Assembly (NCBI RefSeq): GCF_000972845.2
Contig: NC_040022.1
Coordinates: 11,767,711-11,831,710, forward strand
DNA from: Larimichthys crocea
Taxonomy: Eukaryota > Chordata > Actinopteri > Sciaenidae
Direction: 5' to 3'
DNA: 64,000 nucleotides
Positions within the stretch are counted from its first letter, which is position 1. Every line of letters starts with the position of its first letter. Positions 52,691 through 63,194 of this stretch are shown in pieces. Below the pieces are notes generated by a model that saw nothing but the letters and a program-made list of their open reading frames with translations, ran no database searches and was not told the DNA's origin. A program made the position numbers and the translations under genes.

Positions 52691-52986
52691 CAGTAACATT
52701 CTGGTTTTAAGTTTTGTGAAATATAAATGTTAAATTAAAATTTAAATAAAATACAGAACAAATCAGGAACTATTAGATGAAATAAAAATTTTAATACAGT
52801 ATACAGATCCATGTTTACAGCGTGAAACACTGCAACATTTACATTTATTTAGAGTAATCATTGATCAGCAAATAATGCAGGAAGTGTTTTTATTTACTTT
52901 AACAGAAGAATATATTTTTTTTAAGTTATTTGATTCATTTTGATAAAAATAGGATCAAAGTATGGAAGATAAATAGACTGAATGAA

Positions 52987-52987
<1 letters not shown>

Positions 52988-53031
<44 letters not shown>

Positions 53032-53063
53032 TACTCTGGCATTTATGTCAGCAGTAAATCCTC

Positions 53064-53132
<69 letters not shown>
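52988..53132. repeat. (CA)n and (GT)n microsatellite pair
   Basis: A CA run (52988-53028) is followed 37 bases later by a GT run (53066-53132), so the two can pair as a long imperfect hairpin. Frames of repeated Thr-His or Val-Cys here are artefacts. Confidence 0.9.
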
Positions 53133-53133
<1 letters not shown>

Positions 53134-53208
53134 AGACAGCCAATGGGATCAAACTTTGTCACCAGCAGCCCGGCCAGCTCCCAGCAGGAAAAACAACACG
53201 GCATCAGC

Positions 53209-53318
53209 CCAAATATGGTGTTTCCTGCCATTGCAGCGGACGTCCTGCCGCCCAAATAAGGAGCTTCCTGCTGGCAGGACACCCAGACGCTGTGTGTGTG
53301 TCTGTGTGTGATATAAGA
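53209..53318 (+). promoter_or_regulatory. Second SRE/ETS cluster with TATA-like box
   Basis: CCAAATATGG (53209-53218) and CCAAATAAGG (53252-53261) are perfect CArG boxes, each followed within a few bases by an ETS core ('tttcctgcc', 'gcttcctgc'). GATATAAGA at 53310 is TATA-like. A further CArG, CCTTATATGG, lies at 53928-53937. No coding exon follows. It resembles the egr1 promoter in build and lies about 1.45 kb past the egr1-type stop. Confidence 0.65.
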
Positions 53319-54219
53319 ACTGGACAGACAGGGGCGGCAGGTCGGACTGGCGTGTGTGTGCTGTAAATGTACTTTAGCTGCTTGTATCTGCAGTAAAAAT
53401 CAAAATCCTGGCTTCATTCAGGTTCGAACACGTGGTTTACTTCTTCATGAATTCGTGCTGAAAATCCCCGAACTGGAAACACTACTTCAATTTAGGGGAT
53501 TTTGCTTTCGGATCTGTGAGAACGATATAAATATATACATTTTGCTAAGTAAACAATGGCACCAGCTGTCGGATAAATGTGGAGCAGAAACAGAACAAGG
53601 TTTCCCTCCAGTGGTGGAACTCTTAAAGGACATTTCTTCCACTTTTTCCCCTTTGGAGAGGTCTTCTTTGTCTGATTCTTGACACTGACTTGTAATCAGG
53701 TGAATGGTGTCTATCATTCGTATGTCTGTACTCACACTACAGTCACACACCACCAACCATTTCACTGATTTGTGTCATGTCTTGTGTTGTTCCACCTGCT
53801 TTAGCAGCAGGTGACGCTCTCACCTGTACAGAAAAACGCATGCGCCATGATGATAAATGCAGTATCAGAGTGAGCGTTGGTTAGATCTCCAGCGGTGCAG
53901 GTTCATCCTACACCGGTGACTGATGAACCTTATATGGGCGTTTTATATACCGTGAATCCCTTTCAAGCAAACCAACATCACATAAAAATGTACAGGTGAG
54001 TGTTTGATACACACATTCTATACTTTTGGTCGGAGTTTTGCTAGAACTTCCACCTGGTATCGGACATCTACTGTATGAGGAGAACAACTCGCACTAGTTC
54101 ATCAAGTGGATGTTCGTTTGTTGGATGTTTCGTACATACATGAAATAAATCCGTAGACACGCGTGTATTGCTGTGTGGGATGCCTACGTGTGCGCGGTCG
54201 CGTTAGGAGACGCGCATGA

Positions 54220-54292
54220 GTTTCCGTAGTGTAGTGGTTATCACGTTCGCCTCACACGCGAAAGGTCCCCGGTTCGAAACCGGGCGGAAACA
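54220..54292 (+). tRNA. tRNA-Val (anticodon CAC)
   Basis: A 73-base cloverleaf: acceptor GTTTCCG/CGGAAAC, anticodon stem TTCGC/GCGAA with loop CTCACAC (CAC at 54253-54255), T arm CCCCGGTTCGAAACCGGG. Terminated by TTTT at 54296-54299. It matches the vertebrate tRNA-Val-CAC sequence essentially base for base. Confidence 0.97.
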
Positions 54293-54592
54293 CTGTTTTC
54301 GACTCCCCGTTTACAACAAGCAACAAGTATAAACGAGAGCAATTCTAAACGTTATTACAATATCCTGAAATTAAATGTATAATCTCAACGACTACTGCTA
54401 TTTACCTGTTAAAAACGTCATATATTCATGTAAACTGCAAACATATTGTACATAAACCAGTTTTTTTTTAATACTTGACTTATTTACCTTCCTTATAGCC
54501 TTTATTTTGCTTCACCAAGAACACAGATACAAATTCCATGTACGTGATAAACCTACTGCGGTTATTTATTTTAAAAAATAAATGAAAATTGA

Positions 54593-54665
54593 TGTTTCCG
54601 CCCGGTTTCGAACCGGGGACCTTTCGCGTGTTAGGCGAACGTGATAACCACTACACTACGGAAAC
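54593..54665 (-). tRNA. tRNA-Val (anticodon AAC)
   Basis: The same body as the plus-strand tRNA-Val at 54220; the only difference I see is the first anticodon base (A instead of C; AAC at 54630-54632 on the minus strand). A T-rich terminator follows on the minus strand (near 54584-54588). The two genes converge 3' to 3', 300 bases apart. Confidence 0.97.
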
Positions 54666-55320
54666 TGACGTACATGGCACTCACGGTAAGTTTTATAAAA
54701 CACATGAATTATACAATAATGACAATGTGTACATTAAAACCACGAAACAGTCAGAGTCATTCCCTGTGCCTGATATAGGGAAAACACTGGCAGAACAATA
54801 GACACATTGCAGTATGTGTGTGGACTCAATTAAACAAGGCCCAGGCAGAAGCTACAAAGGCGAGCAGTGGGACGCTGCTTCCTGGCCTCTGTTTTCCCTG
54901 CTTCTCCATTACCTGTCTTGGTTCTGCAGAACGCTGGTAAATGTTTATTTTGTCCACAGAGGGACGCTACAAGGTTACTTAAAACCCTCAGGAGTCTGAC
55001 AGCCACTAAGATCCTAAAAGTGCTGCAAATGTTTATATTCTTTCAGATGCAATATTCTTTTAGAAACATGGGCTGAGATATTGTGAAAAAAATTCCAGGT
55101 AATTATACACTAATGAAAACATAGTTATAACTATTACATTTAATTGCTTCTATATTCTTCAACTAGATCCCCCTAAATCTTCCACATTGGACCTTATAAG
55201 CTCATTGAGGGTTTAATTTATTTTTTGTAGGAAGGGTGTGGGAGAAAAAAGGGGGGGGGGAGAAGGGGGACAAACCTTGCAAGTGTAGCACTGCAGACCG
55301 CACACACTTCCAGAGCTAGT

Positions 55321-55520
55321 GTGGGCTACTACGACGGAGTATTAGCCACTTAAAAAAAAAATAATAATATATAATTGAGATTAAAGATTATATGGTGAGT
55401 AATTAATTCTCACCATATTTAATAACGACTTTAATCTCGTAATTAATTCTCGCCATATTTAATAACAACTTTATTCTCGTAATTAATTAAATACTCCTAA
55501 TACTCCATCGTAGGCTACAA
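55321..55520. mobile_element. MITE-like inverted-repeat element
   Basis: The left end 'gggctactacgacggagtat' plus 'tag' matches the right end read backwards ('tagcctacgatggagtatta'). Inside, 'ctcgtaattaattctc' and 'gccatatttaataac' recur as direct repeats. About 200 bases, no coding capacity. Confidence 0.6.
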
Positions 55521-55564
55521 TCAAAATGATTTTTTTAAACATAATTTCAATATCTGCCTCAATA

Positions 55565-56350
55565 CGATGAGTGGTACCATGTGTCTCTATATCATTTAAC
55601 TCTAAACTTAATAGTTTACTAGACAGTTATGTTTCTAAAATACAAAGAGACAGCACAGATCCAGTGAGAGGGGTATTCAATTCTTTATTCTTCATTCATA
55701 AACTTGAATTGTATTTCTTATTATTAAGACAAAATACATTAGCAAGGCTTGAAATTTACCCCCAATAAATAGGGGTACAAATCTTGTCATTTATCTGTTA
55801 ACATCATACTGGCAATTTCAACAGCTCAAGCTTCAAGCTCATAAATAATATTGCAAGAAGAAAAGTACAGAAACTCAAGGGTTGAGGCAACTATAGCTCA
55901 TCCAGCAGGTGGATAGATGAAGAGATTGAGGGGGGGAAAGGGAGACTACCACCATTATCAACACTATGTCCCAATTCCTAATGTAGTAACGCTGAGTTTG
56001 CAGTTATTATGACTTAGATCGCCTATTAAAATTAAAAAACCTCTAGCGGGTAAAAAAACAGAATCAAAACAAAAGGATCCAGAATGGAGCCTTGTGGGAC
56101 TCCACGAGGAATCATTGTTCTCTCTTATGTTTTGTATTTTTACTACTGTTAAAATCTATCAAGGTTTACTTCATGTAATAGTTTAAGTGTGTTTTGTGGT
56201 GCATGATCTGGAGCAAAAAAGTGATTTGATTTTATTTTAGCTTGGAGCAGCTGTTATGTTGGGACATATAAGGAAAGAGAGATTGGTACAAAGAGACCAA
56301 ACTTTTCATCCTGCTGGAATGATGTCACTGGGCTCTGTAAAATAGATGCA
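55565..56350. repeat. Duplicated block, left copy
   Basis: 'gatgagtggtaccatgtgtc', 'atcatttaactctaaactta', 'ttcttcattcataaacttga', 'tctatcaaggtttacttcat' and 'ttttcatcctgctggaatga' occur in the same order at 63195-63795. The block lies just 3' of the peptide gene at 56591, and the right copy lies 3' of its paralogue, so the unit of duplication includes both. Within it, 56070-56117 (minus) encodes IPRGVPQGSILDP, a LINE reverse-transcriptase relic. Confidence 0.85.
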
Positions 56351-56433
56351 TCACAGACACATTAATTAGTTAATTAGTAGTAGTAGTATAGTAGTATAAT
56401 AATTAAACATAGATGAGAAAAAATATTAGAACA

Positions 56434-56439
56434 TTTATT
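56434..56439 (-). terminator. Polyadenylation signal of the 86-aa peptide gene
   Basis: TTTATT on the plus strand gives AATAAA on the gene strand, about 155 bases past the stop at 56591. Confidence 0.5.
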
Positions 56440-56590
56440 GTCCCTAAATTCAGAAAACAAGCAAACATTGTATCATTAAATCATTTTGTTATTGTCTAAA
56501 GCACTTTGGGTTTCATTTTGTTCATATGAATTGTGCTATACAAATAAAGTCATAAAGACAATAAAAGCACTTACTGGTTTGACCAGGACT

Positions 56591-57940
56591 TCAAGCAACC
56601 TTTTTGGGTTTTTTGAATTTAGGTACGGGTTTTTTGAATTTAGGTACCTCCGTGGAATTCACTGCACTTTTGGCTATAGGTGCCTGCGTGGTAGTCACTC
56701 CACCTTTGGCACTGGCTGCGGAAGTCCTGTTAGCTGGAAGTGCATCCTCTCTGAAAGGAAGTAAAGTAAGTAAAATTATATCATTATAAAGCGACATTAT
56801 GATGCTTTAATCATAAACTGTTCATATGGACAGCTCACAGTCAGTGCTTGTGACTGCATAAGGGACATAGAATAACAATACTAACCCTGCTTCTTCAGAC
56901 ACTTCTTCTTCGTCGTCCCCGGCAACTAGGGCACACATGCATCATAAGTTAATTGTTAAAAGAAAAACAGCAGGCTGAGGCTGTTCTTTCTTGTTGTTGT
57001 TTAAATGCAGTTTCATTAAAGGTCATGATTGCCTCTTGTCTTTGTAGAGTTGTTCTTATTTAAGGATAAAGTAATTATTATTAGTTATTTAAAACCTCTC
57101 AAATGTTTTCTTGGTGCAGTGTTTTGAGCTACAAAGTATTCATACATGTGAACAAATGTGACCTCGAGTCCCAATGTTTCACAATATGACAGAACGTCCC
57201 CGCAAAGTCAGTTAATACACACATGACGTATCTTGTTCTTACCGCTTAACACTATGAATCCGACGGCCAGCACTGAAACACACACAGACAGTTTGAGTTT
57301 TAACACACCTTCATAATACTTTTAATGAATGTGACACTAACAAGCCATTTCTATAACAAAACACCTAGCTTGTTATACAAGTCAACAAAATAAATAATTA
57401 AAAATAGATGAGAATAAAGTTTAGAACATTTAATGTCGCTAAGTTCACATTATTCGTTCTCTCTAAAACTTGACATAAGTCCATTAATTGATTAATCAAT
57501 CAACAGAAAATTAATCATTTATTAAGCAGAAGTGGATTTTCTGTTTTGTTTTAAATTGTATTGGACATAACAATATATTCACAAAAGAAAAGAAAACTAG
57601 TAGTGGCAGATTAATGAATAATCAAAATTATTTGTCCGTATGAGGACAAAATGTTCAAATCTTCAGATTTAATTAAGTTGTGTGGTCACACTTGGATCAA
57701 ACTTACTAAAAATAATTCTTGTTTCAGATTATTCAGAATGAAGTTTGTTCAAGTCAGCATTGAAAACAATAATTTCTTAAATGTTTCAGAATGTAAGGTT
57801 CTTAAATACAACTTTCCGCCTGGTTTAACTTTTAATTCTGGAAAACAGATATACTTCCGATGGAGATATGTCTTATAAACGCTACAGATGAACAGATCAG
57901 AGTACTCACGGGCCAGCAGGGTGAACTTGAATGAAACCAT
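56591..57940 (-). CDS. Unrecognised small secreted cationic peptide, copy A
   Basis: I do not recognise this gene. Four exons on the minus strand, 57910-57940, 57243-57272, 56886-56925 and 56591-56750, all GT-AG; they join in phase to give 86 residues. Residues 1-22 are a classic signal peptide (MVSFKFTLLALLAVGFIVLS, then VA). Residues 23-36 are acidic (GDDEEEVSEEAGED). The middle (37-68) is Ala/Thr/Ser-rich with N-glycosylation sites NRT and NST. The tail (69-86) is strongly basic with two VPKFKKP units and no cysteine. Signal, acidic propiece and basic tail is the build of many antimicrobial-peptide precursors, but this is inference. A TATA box (TATAAAT on the gene strand, 58038-58044) lies about 100 bases upstream and a poly(A) signal at 56434. 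The exon 3 donor (GG|gttagt) is weak. Paralogues: partial copy at 63775 and inverted pseudogene at 59400-61340. Confidence 0.72.
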
Positions 57941-58037
57941 GTCGGCAGGTCTGAAGTCAGCTTGGTGAGTTGGACAACTTAAACCTTCTCTTCCAAAGAT
58001 TCTGAAGAAAGCGATGTCTCCTCCTAATCGGCTCAGA

Positions 58038-58044
58038 AATTTAT
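58038..58044 (-). promoter_or_regulatory. TATA box of peptide gene copy A
   Basis: On the minus strand 'gggtataaatttctgag' stands about 100 bases before the ATG at 57940. The same promoter block, with 'ggatataaattg', is conserved in the inverted copy at 59510-59522, which supports its being functional sequence. Confidence 0.6.
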
Positions 58045-58857
58045 ACCCTGCAAACTGTCGCTAACTTCAGCTGTTTGATTAACAACACGTCTTGCTGGTT
58101 AAATGAGATCACATATATGCCTTTGGCTTTGAGTTTGCCTCAAGCACTAAACACTGTTATAGTAATATTAACTTTTAGTCATAATGATGTTATGTCTTAA
58201 TATGTAAAAAGATGACACAAAATGTGAGAACAGTGTACACTGACTTAATACTTGTTAACCCTCAGGTGTGTAATCGCCCACAATTGCAAATGCAGTTGAT
58301 AGGCCATAGGTAAGACCCCAGAGGGTTAAAAGACCAACTATAACCTCCAGAATTCTTTTTAAAGTGTCTTTATTTATTTTTTAAAAGTCTGTCAGGATCT
58401 TATTATGTTCTGTATCACCTTGTTCCAACTCCACACTAAAGCTTGTGTAATGTGAAATTCACTTTAATTCATGGAGAAAATCATCAGTAGATTAATCCAG
58501 CATGAAAATAATCATTAGTTGCAGTCTGATATGATATAGTTCAAAGTGATCTCACCAACAATGTTGGCAATCTAAGTCATAATAACTGCAAATTCAGCAT
58601 CACAACATCAGGAATAGGGACATGGTGTTGATTAACTGTTTTCTGTCTGTAAAAATGTGTTTGCCGTTACCTCCTGTATTCATTCATGGACTGATATTAT
58701 AAACAGTAAACAAGACACATATTATTTTCAAAAGGAATTTATTCATAATTGTGTGCAAGACATTTAGGTGAGTGTTTTTGGCGACGGCAGAGACACACGG
58801 CACAGAACGGGGGGTCAGTCAGTCCGCTTGTCTCGTGACGCCTTATGTATATTTCCG

Positions 58858-58872
58858 GGGTTAGGGTTAGGG
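58858..58872 (+). repeat. Short TTAGGG-like motif
   Basis: 'ggggttagggttagggc' holds two telomere-like units. Too short to call an interstitial telomere. Confidence 0.4.
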
Positions 58873-59219
58873 CTGTGGCCACCTGGAGCAGGTTGTTTTA
58901 TCCTTTAGGAAGGAGTTAGTGTGGTCAGTTTTGCCTCTGGACGAGTCTTAGCCTTAGTTTCCATTAAAAGGGTTCCTGATTCCTGTGGTTGAAACGACCT
59001 AGATGATTGAATCAACAGGTAGAGCCTTGATTACTCTGAAGCCTGTATTGTCTGTTGAATCAGACATAATAACTGAATTATTGCTTCTTTTATATATCAT
59101 GACATGTTTATGTCTTCAGACATGTAAAAAAATGTTTTCTCATCCCTTAAAAATTCTAGGTAGAATTTGAATACCATAACTAGTGTATGTGTATGATTAA
59201 GTAGAATATATTTTAACAT

Positions 59220-61460
59220 CCCCGTGTTAAACAGTGTTGGATGAAGTAATTAAATACACCACAACCCTCCAGGGTCCTATTACTGGGTGACTGTTCCGAC
59301 CCCAGAGGGTTAACAAGTATTTAGACAGTACACATCTCATCATTTTAAAATGTACATATTGAGGCATAACATCATTACTACTGAATGTTAATATTACCAT
59401 GTTTAGTGCTTGAGGCAAACTCAAAGCCAAAGTGTGTAACTGCCATGTGATCTCATTTAACTAGCAAGGTGTGTTGTTAATCAAACAGTCTGGATCACTG
59501 AGACAGTTTGCAGGATATAAATTGTTTAGTTGATTAAGAGGAGACATAATTTTCTTCAGAATGTGTGTTTTTAATGCTGACTTCACTGAACAAGCTTCCT
59601 ACTATATAATCTGGAACAAGAATAACACAAACAGTGTGAATTTCGGGGGGAAAAAATGTTCCAATCTGTATTCACATCTATTTTTAATTATTTATTTTAT
59701 TGAACTGTGTAATGAGCTACAGTTAGATCCATATATATTTAGACAGACAAGTTTTGTTATTTTGGTTGTTTACCAAAATATATTCAAGTTTTAGTTAAGT
59801 AATGAATATGGGCTTAAAGTACAGTCCCTCAGCTTTGATTTGGGGGTATTCACATCCAAATTGGACAAAAGGTTTAGGAATTACAGCTCTTTAATATGTA
59901 GCTCCCTCATTTTCAAAGAGACCAAAAGTAATTGGACAGTTGACTCAAAAGCTTTTTCATGGACAGATGTAAGCTATTCTTTTATTATTTCTTCATCAAT
60001 TAAGCAGGTATAAGGTCCGGAGTTGATTCCAGGTGTGACATTTGAAAGCTGTTGCTGTGAACCCACAACATGCAGTCAAAGGAGCTCTCAGTGAAAATGA
60101 AACAGACCAACCATAGGCTACAAAAAAAGAGACAATCCATTAGAGAGATAGCAGGAACATTAGGAGCGGTCAAATCAAAAGTTTGGTAAATTCTTAGAAA
60201 AAAAAGGAACACACTCGTGAGGTATGCAACACTAAAAGGCCTGGATGTCCACAGAAGAAGGACCCTTACTACAGTAAAGAAAAAAACGTTAACAACATCA
60301 AGCCAAGTGAAGAACACTGTCCAGTAGACATATCATTCTCCAAGTCTACCATAAAGAGAAGATTTTACAAGAGCAAGTACAGAGGGTTCACCACAAAGTG
60401 CAAACCATTAATAATCCTCAAGAACAAAAAGGCCGGATTAGACAAAAACCATTTGAAAAAGCCAGCCTACTTCTGGAACAGATGAAACTAAGATCAACTT
60501 GAACCAGAATGATGAAAGAAAAAAGTATGGAGAAGGCTTGGACCAGCTCATGATCTGAAGCATCCCACATCAACTGTAAAACATGGTGGAGGCAGAGTGT
60601 GGCATGGGCATGCATGGTTTGCAATAGCACTGGGTCAGAAGTGTTCATTGATTATGTAACAGCAGACAATAGCAGCTGGATGAATTTTGAAGTGTATCAG
60701 GATATACTGCGGTGCTTCACTTTACAGACGGACAATGATCCAAAACATTTTAGAGTCTATCTCCTTAAGTCTTAAGACAAAGAACTGTAATATTCTGCAA
60801 TCAAGTCAATCATTGCATTTCACTTGCTGAAGACAAAACCTAAGGTAGAATGACCCACGAACACACAGCAACTGAAGACAGCTGCAATAAAGCCCTGTAA
60901 AAGCATCACAAAGGTAACCCAGCCAGCATTTGGTGATGTGGACTCTAAACTTCAAACAACAATTATCAACAAATGATTATTGATAAAATATAAAACATAT
61001 ACATTTTATTTATGAATATGTTAATTTGTCCAATTACTTCTGAGGCCCTGAAATAAGGGAACTATGTATAAAAATGTCTGCAATTCCTAAATGTTTCATT
61101 AAATTTTTTTGTTTAACCCAAAAAATTAAAGCTGAAATTCTGCACTTTAATTACATCTCAGTTATTTAATTTCAAGTCAATTGTGGAGGCGTGCAAAAAT
61201 GAAAATTCTATCCCTGTCCAACTATTTTTGGAACTAACTGTAGTTGTAATGTTCTGGAAATGCTTGTTAGTGTCACATTGATTAACATTATTATGAAGGT
61301 GTGTTAAAGCTGTGCCTGCCAGCGGACTCATAGCTTTAGGTATGAACAAAACAGTTGTGTGTGTATTTACTGACTTTGTGGGGACATTCTGTCATATTGT
61401 AGGACACTGGGACTCGAGGTCCCCATATTGTACCACAAAGTGAAGCATTAAAGAGCAGAT
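59220..61460 (+). pseudogene. Inverted pseudogene copy B of the peptide gene
   Basis: On the plus strand, 59402-59600 repeats the promoter and 5' UTR of copy A: 'gcttgaggcaaactcaaagc', 'tgatctcatttaac', 'tgttgttaatcaaacag', 'cagtttgcaggatataaatt', 'gaggagacat' and 'tttcttcagaat'. The start-codon exon is not preserved. After the Tc1 insertion (59720-61240) homology resumes: 'cttgttagtgtcacattgat', 'ttatgaaggtgtgttaaa', a decayed exon 2 (61314-61340) without its acceptor, and 'tgactttgtggggacattct' from intron 2. Lost ATG, lost acceptor and the insertion make it non-functional. Its orientation is opposite to copies A and C. Confidence 0.72.
59720..61240 (+). mobile_element. Degenerate Tc1-like transposon
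   Basis: TA target sites flank it (59718-59719 and 61241-61242). Terminal inverted repeats of about 30 bases: left 'cagttagatccatatatatt', right read backwards 'cagttagttccaaaaatagt'. Inside, plus-strand pieces such as SIREIAGTLGAVKSKVW (helix-turn-helix part) and VKHGGGRVWHG (counterpart of the Tc1 'KHGGGSVMVWG' block) belong to a Tc1 transposase broken by many stops and frameshifts. About 1.52 kb, close to full length. Confidence 0.85.
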
Positions 61461-61776
61461 TAACACCTTTTTCTAAATTAATTAATTAAAAGTTATATTG
61501 AAACCCAACACACTTACTCTGTGATACTAAAGAAATAACTATTTTTGGCATTGAAAATATAATTTGTAGGGCTGTCAATCGATTAAAATCGCAAAAAATT
61601 CTGTAATTAATCGCGATTAATCACCATTCATTTATCAATAAATTTATCAATAAATTAACTGCATTTTTCTGAGACTGAAGCTTATAATGGATATTTATTT
61701 ATGTAAAATGATCAAATTTATGTAGAATAAACACAGAGAAAGTATATTTAAATTCATTCATTTTATTGGCTTATCA

Positions 61777-62046
61777 TTAGCTTATATGCACAGTGCAAAT
61801 AGAAAAAAGCCGGAATGAGGAAATATACTGACGAGTGCCACACTCCTGTAGTGTAGACTGGCAAGGTCCCGTAGAGGTAATTTCAGCAGGGTGTTTTGCT
61901 TTGAGGTGATATGTTAAAGTCGTGTTACTTCTGTGGAATTTAAATTCGGCTTTGCAAACTGTGCAAATTGCCTTGTTTTTGTCTAATGAGCCGTCGGGCA
62001 ACTTTTTAAAATGAAATGTTTCCCCTAAAAGTCTGTCCTTATCCAT
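61777..62046 (-). pseudogene. BED zinc-finger transposase fragment
   Basis: An 89-codon frame beginning MDKDRLLGETFHFKKL, with the BED finger AICTVCKAEFKFHRS then TLTYHLKAKHPAE: Cys-x2-Cys and His-x4-His. This is the N-terminal DNA-binding part of hAT (ZBED-type) transposases. The catalytic RNase-H-like domain is absent; the frame runs into 18 or so unrelated codons at the end. It may still be translated, but cannot transpose by itself. Confidence 0.75.
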
Positions 62047-62051
62047 CTTTA

Positions 62052-62122
62052 CGCCATAGACTCTCCTTTAGTTAGGATAGATCATAGACATATACATAGA
62101 CTCTCCTTTAGTTAGGATAGAT
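62052..62122. repeat. Direct repeat inside the hAT element
   Basis: 'catagactctcctttagtta' plus 'ggatagat' occurs twice, at about 62055-62081 and 62096-62122, separated by 'catagacatata'. That spacer is the terminal motif of the large inverted repeat at 42949. Confidence 0.75.
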
Positions 62123-62629
62123 GTTTGACCGCGCATGTGACCAAAGGTTATGGGTCAGCCACCACCGGAAGTAAACAAAACCACATTAATTGCGTTAATT
62201 TTTTTTAACGCGTTAATTGTTTAAAATTAATCGCCAAAATTAATGCGTTAATTTTGACAGCACTAATAATTTGACATTGAAAACAAACCCTGAACTTAAT
62301 TATTTACATTGAGAGTTCTGAAAAACAGAAGTATATATTTGATATTTGTTCGTATTCTGATGAACTACATTTTTAACTACATTTTTCTTTTGACCTTATA
62401 TTTTTTAAAATTATAATGTCAATGTTATAGCCCCATAATTAAAACTTTTGTTGAAAATTAAAAAAAAAAAAATATATATCTATAATCGCTTAGCAACACC
62501 TGGAAACATTGGCATTGTAAGACATTTTTTGGAACTGAAACAAGTTCCACTGAGAAACACAACACATCTACTTCAGTTTTTTATTTATTATTATTTATTT
62601 ATTTATTTATTGACATTGCTGAAATAATG

Positions 62630-62912
62630 GTCAATGGTGAGGTCAGGAGGGAAGAAAGCGTTCAGGAGCCTCTAATGTCTTATGCTGTAGTATTTATTGA
62701 AGCTTGGCCAAGGAGAAATAGCGACACGTCAACGGCAAGCTATCTATTATTTTTAGGAAGACAACATTAGGTTCCTTCAACCTTGGTCACCACAACATTG
62801 CGATACAGTGGCACCTACTGTTCCCAATCAAAGCCAAACAACTATTACTGCCGAGGACCTCAAGGCCCACACGTGATCCCATGTAACTTAAGGATAGAAA
62901 ATTCCATAACAA
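62630..62912 (+). repeat. Unclassified long repeat (pair with 17484-17945)
   Basis: 'ggtgaggtcaggagggaaga' to 'aggatagaaaattccataac', the shorter of two copies in the window. It lies just outside the duplicated block linked to peptide copy C. Confidence 0.6.
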
Positions 62913-63194
62913 TTATTATTGTTGTACAAATTCTGCTACCATTGTTCAGGTGTACTTTCTACGGAGCTCCTAAGGGGACATGGAAGGAAAAAAAAAGGAA
63001 AAAAATGCTATTTTTCTTAGGATCTCTGCTAAAAACATTTGTGAGATCTCGCAAAGGCAGCAGAGATGCTAACAAAAGTACCTTTATCATGTTTTGCCCA
63101 CTGGAAAAAGAATGCTTTGTTTTTTGTTTTTTTTATCTAGCATAGAGCATACAACCAAAATTATTTTATTATACATAATTCAATATCTGCCTAT

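Larger units (their letters stand above)
54666..56430. other. Repeat-rich intergenic region
   Basis: No gene seen. Contains a small inverted-repeat element at 55321-55520, a G-run at 55249-55261 and the first copy of a duplicated block (55565-56350) that recurs at 63195-63795. Confidence 0.5.
61567..62265 (-). mobile_element. Non-autonomous hAT element carrying a BED finger
   Basis: Flanked by a perfect 8-base duplication ATAATTTG (61559-61566 and 62266-62273), the hallmark of hAT transposons. Ends 'tagggctgtcaa' and, reversed, 'tagtgctgtcaa' are inverted, followed on both sides by 'taattaatcgcgattaa'-like inner repeats. The minus strand (61777-62046) encodes a BED-type zinc finger start of a transposase. 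About 700 bases. Confidence 0.88.

Noticed and set aside
55571..55768. Conserved plus-strand frame MVPCV... also at 63200
   Set aside because: The similarity follows from the DNA duplication; the plus strand is antisense to LINE remnants, and lengths and ends differ between copies.
58858..58872. Interstitial telomeric repeat
   Set aside because: Only two TTAGGG units; expected by chance in 64 kb.
60000..60648. Minus-strand frames inside the Tc1 element
   Set aside because: Transposase remnants read on the plus strand; the minus frames are shadows.
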